Assembly (NCBI GenBank): GCA_937888365.1
Contig: CALBFA010000103.1
Location: forward strand, 1 to 64,000
From: an uncultured Fidelibacterota bacterium
Lineage (GTDB): Bacteria; Fidelibacterota; UBA8477; JABMPR01
Direction: 5' to 3'
DNA: 64,000 bases
The notes below the pieces were generated by a model. The model was not told where the DNA came from. It saw only the letters and a program-made list of their open reading frames with translations, and did not search any database. Both the position numbers and the translations under genes were made by a program. Positions 42,551 through 50,638 of this stretch are shown here, piece after piece. Each line of letters opens with the position of its first letter. Position 1 is the stretch's first letter.

Positions 42551-44751
42551 TGGTAAAACGAACGTTCCTATATTTACTGGTTTTGGTTGAAGTAGTCATT
42601 TTGTTTTCGTGTACAGAAGCAAAAGAAAAAATTGACACCGTTCCGCCGACGATTACGTGGATTAGTCCGAGCGTCATTAATGCAAACGTAAGTGGTATTT
42701 ACACCCTTGAAGTCAAAGCGTATGACAACAATCTTATGGCGAGTGTCGTTTTCCTTCTTCATAATGATACGCTTGGCGTTGCGCAACGACACGCTGGCGA
42801 TATTTGGTCATTTAATTGGGATACGCATCAATATAATAATGGTGATTCATTGCCTGATTTAGACGCCGTTGCGATGGATCAGGTGGGTTTGATTAATCAT
42901 ACCGGTTCGCGACAAGTGAAAATAAATAATATAGGTGTTCCGCCGCTGCCATCACAAATAGCATTTATTCGAGCTCCGAATGTGAAACCCTATTTTGATA
43001 AATACAGGCTGGAAATTTTCTGGACCAAATCGAAAGATGCCAATTTTGGGCATTATCTACTATTACGAGATAGTTTGGAATTTACAACGCAAGGAGATCG
43101 AGTATTTCACCATATTTATGCACGCGATAGCGTCAATTTTATAGACAATTTAAACAATATGGACGTCGGACGATATTACTATGCTGTCATCGTTGTGGAT
43201 GATTCATTGCCGTCAGCTTTATCGAATGTGGACTATGGTGAAATCGGTGTATTGACGGACACTGTTACGGTGAATATTGATGCTGTCGCAAAACATGCAA
43301 TTGCTCTGAGATGGGATAAAACCGACGATTTCTATTTTAAAAACTATCTCATTTATCGAAGTGAATCTGACATCATTGATACCTCAATAGCGCCTATAGC
43401 CATCATAAATAGTCGCTTTTCGATAAACCATAATGACGCGAACCTTAAGCAGACAACGAATTATACTTATGGTTTGGTGATTGAAGATACACGAGGAGTG
43501 AAATACTTGACGAATAGTGTTTCAGGCGAAACGCTTCCCCTTGAAGCCGTTGAACTAAATAATTTGACAAATATTGGGAAATATGAAATTACATTAAATT
43601 GGAATCCATCTTCGGACAATGATGTTTTGGGTTATCGCGTTATCCATAGTCATAACGGCAATAGTGAAATTGTGGCAGAACTAGATGGACGTTTGATTTC
43701 GTCGTATCATGATGTCAATCTCAATCAGGATACGGATTATACCTATACTCTTATAACGATTGATTCTTTAGAAGAAAAAACGAGTGTTGAAAAAACAGGG
43801 CGGACTCAGAAAATTGTTCCCGTAACCTTGCTTTCAGCTCAATCAGGCGACTATAATGTTACGATAAATTGGTCGCAGTATTCTTCACCCGCGAATGATT
43901 TTGTTTTTTATGATGTTCAACGACGAATCACAGGATCATGGGAGACACTAACATCAATCGACACAAAAGCGACACTTCAATACAGCGATAACAATGGCGA
44001 CTATGGAACAATTTACGAATACGCCATCACCGTTCGGGACACAAATGGCGGCGTAGCGCAAAGCAATAGCCAATTTCAACATGTCCGTGAATTGTATCGA
44101 GTAAATGTGAATGATGTTACAATCAATGAATCGGGTAATCTCATCGTTAATTGGGCGTGGGCAAATCAATCAGAAGCTTATTTTGACCATTACGAATTAG
44201 TGCGATATAGCAATCTCTATGTCCGTGTAAATGGGAATAAGCAATATTTAATTGATAATATTCCTAATCCATTACCTCATGTTCCTTTTGCTGATGACTC
44301 TGTCGTCGTACAGGTGATATCAGGCGCTTCAACTCAACAATTTATTGATACGGGTGTAACGCATAACTCAGGACTCTATGGGTATCGTATTTTAGTTGTT
44401 GACGGACAGGGGAATTTTGAGCGTGGGAATATGTCAGGGAATTATGAAGGTGAAGGTATTTTACCGGAGCAAGTTCAATTGAATGCAGCAACGAACATTA
44501 CGTCACATAGCGCATCTTTAAATTGGAATACGACTCAACCAGGCAATACATATCATATTTACAGCGATTTTTATGCAGATAGCTTAAGCCTCGAGGGAAG
44601 CAATTTACATATGAGTGTTACAGGCTCAACCAATGCGACCATAGAAAATTTGCAAAGTGGACTTCGATACTATTTTTGTATTTGGACCGAGGATAATTAC
44701 GGTAATATTTCGGATCAAAGTAATATTATTGAGGTTGAGACATTATTTTGA
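42550..44751 (+). CDS. Lipoprotein with tandem fibronectin type III-like domains
   Basis: Surface or periplasmic lipoprotein of unknown function. The signal peptide ends with the lipobox VILFSC. The first domain (VPPTITWISPSVINANVSG) is Ig-like, followed by about six fibronectin-type-III-like modules recognisable by a recurring L-x-W and Y-x-x-Y pattern: YRLEIFWTKSKDANFGHYLL, ITLNWNPSSDNDVLGYRVI, VTINWSQYSSPANDF and ASLNWNTTQPGNTYHIY. No catalytic domain is seen. The start overlaps the dnaG stop by one base, and the end overlaps the LamG lipoprotein gene by four, so the three genes are probably co-expressed. Confidence 0.8.
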   Translation: MVKRTFLYLLVLVEVVILFSCTEAKEKIDTVPPTITWISPSVINANVSGIYTLEVKAYDNNLMASVVFLLHNDTLGVAQRHAGDIWSFNWDTHQYNNGDSLPDLDAVAMDQVGLINHTGSRQVKINNIGVPPLPSQIAFIRAPNVKPYFDKYRLEIFWTKSKDANFGHYLLLRDSLEFTTQGDRVFHHIYARDSVNFIDNLNNMDVGRYYYAVIVVDDSLPSALSNVDYGEIGVLTDTVTVNIDAVAKHAIALRWDKTDDFYFKNYLIYRSESDIIDTSIAPIAIINSRFSINHNDANLKQTTNYTYGLVIEDTRGVKYLTNSVSGETLPLEAVELNNLTNIGKYEITLNWNPSSDNDVLGYRVIHSHNGNSEIVAELDGRLISSYHDVNLNQDTDYTYTLITIDSLEEKTSVEKTGRTQKIVPVTLLSAQSGDYNVTINWSQYSSPANDFVFYDVQRRITGSWETLTSIDTKATLQYSDNNGDYGTIYEYAITVRDTNGGVAQSNSQFQHVRELYRVNVNDVTINESGNLIVNWAWANQSEAYFDHYELVRYSNLYVRVNGNKQYLIDNIPNPLPHVPFADDSVVVQVISGASTQQFIDTGVTHNSGLYGYRILVVDGQGNFERGNMSGNYEGEGILPEQVQLNAATNITSHSASLNWNTTQPGNTYHIYSDFYADSLSLEGSNLHMSVTGSTNATIENLQSGLRYYFCIWTEDNYGNISDQSNIIEVETLF

Positions 44752-45536
44752 TTTTGAAACAAAGAAAAAATATCGTTAAGAATATTTTTATTCTAACAAT
44801 CGTTTTTTTAGGAATAGTGGCCTGTGGCAAAGACACATATTGGCCGTCTTTAGAACTTATTTCAGAAACGGACAATGAAGGATATGTGGAAATTAATGGT
44901 GTTGATTTAAGCGAATATACCAATGGTTTTACGATTGAAATTTGGTTTCGTATTGACGAGGCTCAAAACGGTGCCCCTTGTATATTCCAATTCCCAGGAC
45001 AGAATCAATCAAACGCTTTAGCGATATTTGCAGATCCCATTAACACGAGTGAATTAATCGTATTTTGGAAAAATGAACAATCAAGGATTAGTTTTACCGG
45101 CGATATTTTAGACGGTGAATTCCATTCGCTTATGTGTAGTTGGGACGGCACCTATATTAATGCCTATGTCGATGGGAGTCGACGACTCCAAAAAGAGCGC
45201 AGCTTTTTAACCGAAAATAATTTAACGCGAATGCTACTTGGAGCAGACTTCGATGAGGGCAGTACAAAGGCTGATAACACTTTTACTGGACTCGTCCACG
45301 AATTAAGAATTTGGTCAACGGCCTTAACGGATGAATTGATTTCTTTTCATGGATCCCATGCTGATAAACTCCTTGAGATATATAATCCACGTTATATGGA
45401 AAATTTAGATCATGTCTGGAGATTCAATAGCTCAAACCAAAATACAAATTTAATCCCAGATGATACACCAAAATCCACAAAAGTTGATGCTCAAGTCATT
45501 GGCTCATTCTCTTGGTCAATGGATGGGCCGAATTAA
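44748..45536 (+). CDS. Lipoprotein with LamG/concanavalin-like domain
   Basis: Predicted carbohydrate- or protein-binding lipoprotein. The TTG start overlaps the preceding stop. The signal sequence ends at the lipobox LGIVAC. The LamG-like jelly roll covers most of the mature protein: TNGFTIEIWFRIDEAQNG, GEFHSLMCSWDGTYINAYVDG, then TGLVHELRIWSTALTDELI, the classical order of LamG strands. The final 50 residues hold a second short strand pair (DHVWRFNSSNQN). Together with the FN3 lipoprotein it may form an adhesive surface pair. Confidence 0.8.
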   Translation: MILKQRKNIVKNIFILTIVFLGIVACGKDTYWPSLELISETDNEGYVEINGVDLSEYTNGFTIEIWFRIDEAQNGAPCIFQFPGQNQSNALAIFADPINTSELIVFWKNEQSRISFTGDILDGEFHSLMCSWDGTYINAYVDGSRRLQKERSFLTENNLTRMLLGADFDEGSTKADNTFTGLVHELRIWSTALTDELISFHGSHADKLLEIYNPRYMENLDHVWRFNSSNQNTNLIPDDTPKSTKVDAQVIGSFSWSMDGPN

Positions 45537-45546
45537 CACTGAATAA

Positions 45547-45990
45547 ATGCCAGACAAAGAACGAAACATGTTAAACGTGTCTAAAAAATATTTACTTCTT
45601 ATTTCAGGAATTCTTTGGAGCGGAGTGGGCCTATTTTTAAATATTCTCGCTTTTAATTGGTTTCTAAAAGTTGATTCACACTATTCATTCATGCTACCAG
45701 CAGAAGGGCTTTTTATAGGGTTAATGATTGCTGTTTTTGGGTTAAACCGTGTTATGCAAAAGAATTCGAGTCGTATTATGTCATTACCAGAATCTTCACA
45801 TATTCTGCATTTTCAAGCAAAAAAAAGTTACCTACTGGTTGCTGTTATGATGACCATGGGAATCGTTATTAGAAACACAAACTTACTACCGCAAATTTTC
45901 AAAATTCCGTCCTACATTGCAATGGGAACAGGTCTATTTTTAACGAGTTTTGGATATTTTAAAAAATTCTTTCAATTCAATATAGACTAA
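45547..45990 (+). CDS. Small four-helix membrane protein
   Basis: Unnamed conserved-looking inner-membrane protein of 147 residues with helices near 15-37, 48-65, 95-110 and 120-140. Characteristic pieces are ILWSGVGLFL, SRIMSLPESSHILHFQAKKS and LLVAVMMTMGIVIRN. ATG 45568 (MLNVSKKY) is an alternative start. It begins 10 bases past the LamG gene. The gene faces the minus-strand gene 46013-46456, whose product has the same length and a similar pattern (see findings). No function can be assigned. Confidence 0.65.
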   Translation: MPDKERNMLNVSKKYLLLISGILWSGVGLFLNILAFNWFLKVDSHYSFMLPAEGLFIGLMIAVFGLNRVMQKNSSRIMSLPESSHILHFQAKKSYLLVAVMMTMGIVIRNTNLLPQIFKIPSYIAMGTGLFLTSFGYFKKFFQFNID

Positions 45991-46012
45991 ACGTTTGCAG
46001 GATTTAAAAAGA

Positions 46013-46456
46013 TCATTTTCTCTTAAAGAATAATACTTCTCCGTAGGGATAGCTGCTAAATATTAAGGCAAAGCCAATGCTGAAATCTAGCAATGCAATA
46101 GCAATCATTAAATAATATTGTCCTTGTGCAAATCGAGATAAAAGAACCCCAGCAGTTACCATTATAATGAGGGCAATAACAAATTTTCCTGAAAATATAT
46201 TCCACCATTGAACATTTTTTAACTGTAAAATTCGATTAATATTTTTGTGGGCGCTATTAAAAAAGACGAGTTTAGTTTTTAGTATTGCAATACAAATTCC
46301 GATTGTCAAAATTGTCAAATAGTTAAATATATTTGATTCCAATTGTATGGCTGTTTGGGCTAAAGAATGTCCTTTCCAAATAAGAACACTCGCCCCGATA
46401 TACCAAAATAATAGGGCAAAAGAGAGAGCGAGAGTTGATTTTACTGTTTTAAGCAT
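46013..46456 (-). CDS. Small four-helix membrane protein, minus strand
   Basis: The only convincing minus-strand gene of the window. The 147 residues have four hydrophobic segments (LALSFALLFWYIGASVLIW, IFNYLTILTIGICIAIL, GKFVIALIIMVTAGVLL, YYLMIAIALLDFSIGFALIF) and a basic C-terminus. It is convergent with 45547-45990, with only 22 bases between stops, and divergent from the TrmB-type regulator gene. The middle segment INRILQLKNVQWWNIFSGKF resembles the corresponding part of its neighbour. Function unknown. Confidence 0.6.
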   Translation of the reverse strand: MLKTVKSTLALSFALLFWYIGASVLIWKGHSLAQTAIQLESNIFNYLTILTIGICIAILKTKLVFFNSAHKNINRILQLKNVQWWNIFSGKFVIALIIMVTAGVLLSRFAQGQYYLMIAIALLDFSIGFALIFSSYPYGEVLFFKRK

Positions 46457-46636
46457 TGTCCCACAATTAGACTCATCAGTCGAATAATGTCAAGGGAATT
46501 CAAATAAGTATCTATAATTAAAATGAGAATTGAGATAAAAATGCTAAAAACAACGCAGATATATTAGAAAATTATTGTATATTAATTTACTATTAGCAAT
46601 CCCTAAAAACCTATATATATTATTAGTAACTATGAC
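46457..46636. promoter_or_regulatory. Divergent intergenic promoter region before the TrmB-type regulator
   Basis: 180 bases separate the minus-strand membrane gene from the TrmB-family gene. The region is very AT-rich, with ATATATAT runs near 46611. I do not see a TATCAC-N5-GTGATA site of the kind bound by archaeal TrmB-like regulators. Confidence 0.35.
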
Positions 46637-47473
46637 ATGAGGCACGCATTGGAACGTAAACACATAATAGCACTCAAAACATTCGGATTCACTGCAAACG
46701 AGAGCAAAGCATACCTTACTCTACTTCAGACGAACCCAGCTACTGGTTATGAAATAAGTGGCAAAAGTGGTATCCCCCGCTCAGCAATATACGAAATTTT
46801 GAAACGCTTGGAAACAAACGGGCTTGTAAGTGCTATTGATACCAATCCTACACGATATATTCCGCTACCCCCTGATCAATTATTTGAATACCTAGAGTCA
46901 AAATTCTCTGGAAACATGCTTGAGTTAAAAGCGAGCTTAAAAAATATTGATACCGAAATGGAAGTGGGCGATTTATGGAATATTCGCGGTTACGATAATA
47001 TGATTGAAAAATCGCGCGCTCTTATCCAAAATGCTCAACAAAATATTTATATCTCCTGCTGGAACTCAGAATACAATAAATTAATGCCAGACTTGCGCCA
47101 AGCAGAAGCGAGAGGGATTAAAATCGTTGTCTTTTCATTTTGTAATATTCAAGATAAAATTGGACAAGTATTTTGCTACAATTTTGATAGTTCGGAACTG
47201 GAAAAAATGTGGAATAAAAAGATACTCATTGTTGTCGATCGAACATCTGCATTGCTTGGCGGAGTCGAAAATTTACCTACAAACAAAGTAGCATGGACAA
47301 AGAATAGCGCCATTGTATCCATTGCATTAAACTATATTATTTTGGATTTAACGCTGTTAGGTCAGCGGTTTAAACTTAACGTTAGTAGTGTTTTAGCCGA
47401 AATGCTAGAGGGTGATATTAGAGTTTTGGACGATTTATTAATAGGGCAACAAATAACGTCCAACAAAAGCTGA
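46637..47473 (+). CDS. TrmB family sugar-responsive transcriptional regulator
   Basis: Predicted DNA-binding regulator responding to a sugar or phosphosugar. Residues about 10-80 form the TrmB winged helix: LKTFGFTANESKAYLTLLQ, TGYEISGKSGIPRSAIYEIL, LETNGLVSAIDTNPTRYIPL. A short coiled-coil linker leads to the phospholipase-D-like effector-binding domain (about 115-265), with the typical ALIQNAQQNIYISCW and EARGIKIVVFSFC pieces. The family is best known from archaea, where it controls glycolytic and sugar-uptake genes. Placed directly upstream of gap genes, pyruvate kinase and glucan-degrading enzymes, it is the obvious candidate regulator of that block. Confidence 0.88.
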   Translation: MRHALERKHIIALKTFGFTANESKAYLTLLQTNPATGYEISGKSGIPRSAIYEILKRLETNGLVSAIDTNPTRYIPLPPDQLFEYLESKFSGNMLELKASLKNIDTEMEVGDLWNIRGYDNMIEKSRALIQNAQQNIYISCWNSEYNKLMPDLRQAEARGIKIVVFSFCNIQDKIGQVFCYNFDSSELEKMWNKKILIVVDRTSALLGGVENLPTNKVAWTKNSAIVSIALNYIILDLTLLGQRFKLNVSSVLAEMLEGDIRVLDDLLIGQQITSNKS

Positions 47474-47542
47474 ATTCTACATTTTTAAAATTATGTTGCG
47501 ATTCGCACTACACAAAAAAACAAAAACAATAATTATTTACAT

Positions 47543-47549
47543 AGGAGGT
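47543..47549 (+). promoter_or_regulatory. Strong ribosome-binding site of the GAPDH-like gene
   Basis: AGGAGGT is a perfect anti-Shine-Dalgarno match five bases before the ATG, the strongest seen in this window. It suggests high expression of the pseudoenzyme and, through coupling, of the active GAPDH. Confidence 0.75.
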
Positions 47550-47554
47550 TAAAA

Positions 47555-48574
47555 ATGGGCAAAATTAAAATAGGGCTCATGGGTTTTGGGGAAATCGGGA
47601 GAGACATCTACCGTCTTTCAACTCAACTTGATGATGTCGATGTTACCGCCATTAGCGATATTGGGAAACCAGAAATTCTTCATTACTTACTCAATGCAGA
47701 AGGTTTACCTGATCAAAAAGAAGTGTCGATTGATGGCAACTATCTTGTTTGTGGTAAGCAAAAAACAAGAATGGTTAAAGGCATTGCTCCATCAGATGTC
47801 CCCTGGGATGTGTTAGATGTTGATTATGTCATTGACACGACTCAAAAATACTCAACAAAAGAAGACATGGCTGACCATATCAAAGCAGGCGCTAAACGTG
47901 TAATTCTTGCAAGTTTACCCACGAATGATATTGATGCAATCATCATTCCTGGCATTAATGACGATTCAGCAAAAGCGAGCGATGTGTTTATTTCAGCCGG
48001 TTCCGCTACAACAAACGCTTTAGCTATCATGCTAAAAGTTATTGATGATGCCTTTGGCATTGAGTATGCCATGATGACATCGATTCATGCTTATACAAGC
48101 GATCAGCCTATCCGTGATCGTGTCGCTAAAGACTTTCGTCGCAGTCGTTCCGCCGCCGAAAATATTATTCCTAATATCTCGCGTGCGACTTCTTTCGTTG
48201 AGAAAATCTTGCCTAAATTCGCTGGAAAAATTGACGGCTCAGCTTTGAACGTACCCGTTGGAATGGGCTCACTTTTGGATTTATCGTCCGTACTGACAAG
48301 AATACCCGATACCGTTGAAGAATTTAATGCTGCCATTGAAGCGGGTTTAAATAAAATTCCTGATGTTGCAGAAGTTGTCCATGACCCAATTGTTTCCAGC
48401 GATGTCATCGGAAATAGAAAATCGGTTGTATTTGATGAGCTCGCAACGCTTAAAACAAAAGGTAGAATGGTGAAAACACTTTCTTGGTATGACAATAGTT
48501 TAGCTCAAGCAGCTCGCATTCTAGATGTCGTAAAAATATATGGAAAATTGGATGGTAAAGGAGGCAACGCATGA
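47555..48574 (+). CDS. GAPDH-like protein lacking the catalytic cysteine (predicted pseudoenzyme)
   Basis: Homologue of glyceraldehyde-3-phosphate dehydrogenase over its full length (339 residues), but the active-site motif SNASCTTNCLAPM reads SAGSATTNALAIM here, so the nucleophilic Cys is Ala151 and the second Cys is Ala155. The catalytic histidine (His178, IHAYTSD) and the NAD loop GFGEIGR remain. The phosphate-binding Arg of the ARVPVP motif is replaced (ALNVPV), and the C-terminal WYDNEWGYSNR is WYDNSLAQAAR. It cannot form the thioacyl intermediate, so phosphorylating GAPDH activity is not expected. It overlaps the active gap gene by four bases and may form mixed tetramers with it or act as a NAD-sensing regulatory subunit; both are inferences. 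Confidence 0.9.
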   Translation: MGKIKIGLMGFGEIGRDIYRLSTQLDDVDVTAISDIGKPEILHYLLNAEGLPDQKEVSIDGNYLVCGKQKTRMVKGIAPSDVPWDVLDVDYVIDTTQKYSTKEDMADHIKAGAKRVILASLPTNDIDAIIIPGINDDSAKASDVFISAGSATTNALAIMLKVIDDAFGIEYAMMTSIHAYTSDQPIRDRVAKDFRRSRSAAENIIPNISRATSFVEKILPKFAGKIDGSALNVPVGMGSLLDLSSVLTRIPDTVEEFNAAIEAGLNKIPDVAEVVHDPIVSSDVIGNRKSVVFDELATLKTKGRMVKTLSWYDNSLAQAARILDVVKIYGKLDGKGGNA

Positions 48575-49572
48575 AAATTGCAATAAATGGCTTTGGCCGA
48601 ATCGGACGTTCTGTTTTCAGAATTCTTGAAAAAAGAGATGATATAGATGTAGTTGCCATCAATGACCTATTTGATCATAATGCCTTGGCATATTTACTAC
48701 GCTATGATACCGTAATGGGACGACTTCCTGGTGGAGCAAAAATCGAAGATGACATGATGATTACAAAGAATTCGAAAGTTAAAATGTTTAGCGAGAGAGA
48801 TCCTAAACAATTGCCTTGGGGTGATTTGGGCATCGATGTGGTCGTGGAAGCAACGGGTGTTTTTAGAAAACGTGAGCAGATTCAAATGCACTTAACAGCG
48901 GGTGCTAAGCGCGTTATTCTAACGGTCCCTTCAAAAGATGAGATTGATAATACTATTGTTATTGGCGTGAACGAAAATGAGTTAAAAGCATCTGACCTGA
49001 TTGTCTCAAATGCTTCTTGCACAACAAACTGCCTTGCACCAATGGCTAAAATATTAAATGATAATTTTGGCATCAAAGAAGGTGTGATGACTACGACGCA
49101 TGCCTATACAAATGACCAACGTCTTGCTGATGTACCGCATTCAGATTGGCGCCGCTCCCGAGCAGCAGCCGAAAATATCATCCCAACCACAACGGGTGCA
49201 GCCCGCGCTGTTGGAAAAGTTTTACCTGTTTTAAATGGTAAACTAGACGGTCTTGCAGCACGCGTTCCTGTTCCTGATGGCTCCGTCGTTGACCTTGTTT
49301 GCGAACTCGAAAAAGATGTGACCATTGAAGACATTAACGCAGCCGTAAAAGCCGCCTGTCAAACAGATCGCATGAAGAATATTGTCCAATATTCAGAAAA
49401 TCATCTGGTTTCTTCTGACATTATTGGTAATCCATTTTCATCTATTTATGATGCCTCATTTACGCGTGTTGTGGGTAAACGCATTGTTCGTACATTAAAT
49501 TGGTATGATAATGAGTGGGGATATTCAAATAGAGTCGTTGACTTGATGGGACTTATTCGAGACCTGGATTAA
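48571..49572 (+). CDS. gap: Glyceraldehyde-3-phosphate dehydrogenase, type I
   Basis: Converts glyceraldehyde-3-phosphate, NAD and phosphate to 1,3-bisphosphoglycerate. All hallmark residues are intact: NGFGRIGR at the N-terminus, the active-site SNASCTTNCLAPM with Cys150, His177 in THAYTNDQ, ARVPVPDGS for phosphate binding, and NWYDNEWGYSNRV near the end. The 333 residues are standard. Its ATG overlaps the stop of the GAPDH-like paralogue (ATGA), and the pyruvate kinase gene starts one base after its stop, so all three are translated from one message. Confidence 0.97.
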   Translation: MKIAINGFGRIGRSVFRILEKRDDIDVVAINDLFDHNALAYLLRYDTVMGRLPGGAKIEDDMMITKNSKVKMFSERDPKQLPWGDLGIDVVVEATGVFRKREQIQMHLTAGAKRVILTVPSKDEIDNTIVIGVNENELKASDLIVSNASCTTNCLAPMAKILNDNFGIKEGVMTTTHAYTNDQRLADVPHSDWRRSRAAAENIIPTTTGAARAVGKVLPVLNGKLDGLAARVPVPDGSVVDLVCELEKDVTIEDINAAVKAACQTDRMKNIVQYSENHLVSSDIIGNPFSSIYDASFTRVVGKRIVRTLNWYDNEWGYSNRVVDLMGLIRDLD

Positions 49573-49573
49573 G

Positions 49574-50611
49574 TTGACAAATTATAGACGAACACAGGTA
49601 ATAGCAACACTAGGACCCGCTTCTGACAAGGGAGCGGGTCTTTCTGATTTACTCGACACACAAGCTGATTTTATTCGACTGAACATGGCACACCATTCTC
49701 AAACGTATTATACTGATATCATCGCAAAAATTCGTCAATGGAAAGAATTGAAAAATACAGATCACCCTAAAATATTAATCGATTTAGCAGGTAGTAAAAT
49801 CCGAGTACAACAACTCACATCGCCTTTAATCTTAGAAGTTGATGACGACATAATAATTTCGAAAAAAGAAATCGATTCACCTCATAAAGCCATAATAGTG
49901 ACAGGGGATTTCGAATTTATTCGAAAAATTGGTGAGGGAAGAATATTTATTCATGATGGCAAAATCGAACTCGAAACAATTGAAATATTAACGTCATTCT
50001 CCCTAAAAGCAAAAGTTGTTAGGGGAGGCATCATTGAGTCTCGAAAAGGTGTTAATTTCCCTGGTGTCGAATTGAAATTAATTCCTTTTTCTGAAAAAGA
50101 TAAATCGGATCTTGTTTTTGCGTTGCATCAAGGTGCTGATTGTATAGCACATTCTTTTGTCCAAACAGAAAAAGATTATACGATTTTTGAAAATATTATG
50201 CAAAACGAAAACATTCGTGTACCAATCTTGGCAAAAATTGAAACCGTTTCTTCTGTTGATAATCTAGAAGAAATTATAAAAACTTACGACGGTATTTTGA
50301 TTGCTCGAGGAGATTTAGGCGTTGAAACAACAATGGAAAAAGTACCACTCGTTCAGAAAAAAGCGACACGTCTAGCAACAAAATACGCAAAGCCAATTTT
50401 TATTGCGACGCAACTACTCGACTCAATGCGAGAATCTGAGACCCCAACTCGAGGCGAAATTAATGATGTTGCTTCCGCAATATTTAGTGGTGTTTCAGGT
50501 CTAGTATTGACTGATGAAACCGCCGTTGGGAGACATCCCGCTAAAGTAGTAAAACAATTACAACGTATAATTGATACCATTGAAAATGATATCGAGTGTA
50601 AAAATATTTAA
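49574..50611 (+). CDS. pyk: Pyruvate kinase, short form lacking the C-terminal domain
   Basis: Transfers phosphate from phosphoenolpyruvate to ADP. The TTG start directly precedes the conserved RRTQVIATLGPAS. The barrel with inserted B domain is complete: RLNMAHHS, IDLAGSKIRV (70-78), ILAKIETVSSVDNL with catalytic Lys221, GILIARGDLGVE, IFIATQLLDSM and TPTRGEINDVASAI. The chain stops at 345 residues after ETAVGRHPAKVVKQL, so the roughly 120-residue allosteric domain of common pyruvate kinases (about 470 residues) is absent. The DL-A-G-S-K-I-R-V stretch has Leu and Lys where potassium-dependent enzymes have Thr and Glu. Probably functional but not regulated in the classical way. Confidence 0.88.
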   Translation: MTNYRRTQVIATLGPASDKGAGLSDLLDTQADFIRLNMAHHSQTYYTDIIAKIRQWKELKNTDHPKILIDLAGSKIRVQQLTSPLILEVDDDIIISKKEIDSPHKAIIVTGDFEFIRKIGEGRIFIHDGKIELETIEILTSFSLKAKVVRGGIIESRKGVNFPGVELKLIPFSEKDKSDLVFALHQGADCIAHSFVQTEKDYTIFENIMQNENIRVPILAKIETVSSVDNLEEIIKTYDGILIARGDLGVETTMEKVPLVQKKATRLATKYAKPIFIATQLLDSMRESETPTRGEINDVASAIFSGVSGLVLTDETAVGRHPAKVVKQLQRIIDTIENDIECKNI

Positions 50612-50638
50612 AGACAAATTCAAAGGCGCCTGTCCAAA

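Noticed and set aside
48103-48495. Minus-strand ORF of 130 residues inside the GAPDH-like gene
   Set aside because: It lies wholly inside a clearly coding gene in the opposite strand, with low-complexity Ser-rich translation; similar shadows occur at 40155-40493, 49104-49334 and 37262-37498.
47555-48574. Loss of the GAPDH cysteine as a sequencing error
   Set aside because: Two separate Cys-to-Ala changes need several base substitutions, and the phosphate-binding Arg and the C-terminal motif differ too, while the frame is intact.
49574-50638. Pyruvate kinase truncated by a frameshift with the C-terminal domain still encoded downstream
   Set aside because: Only 27 bases separate the stop from the GH57 start, so no room remains for the missing domain in any frame.
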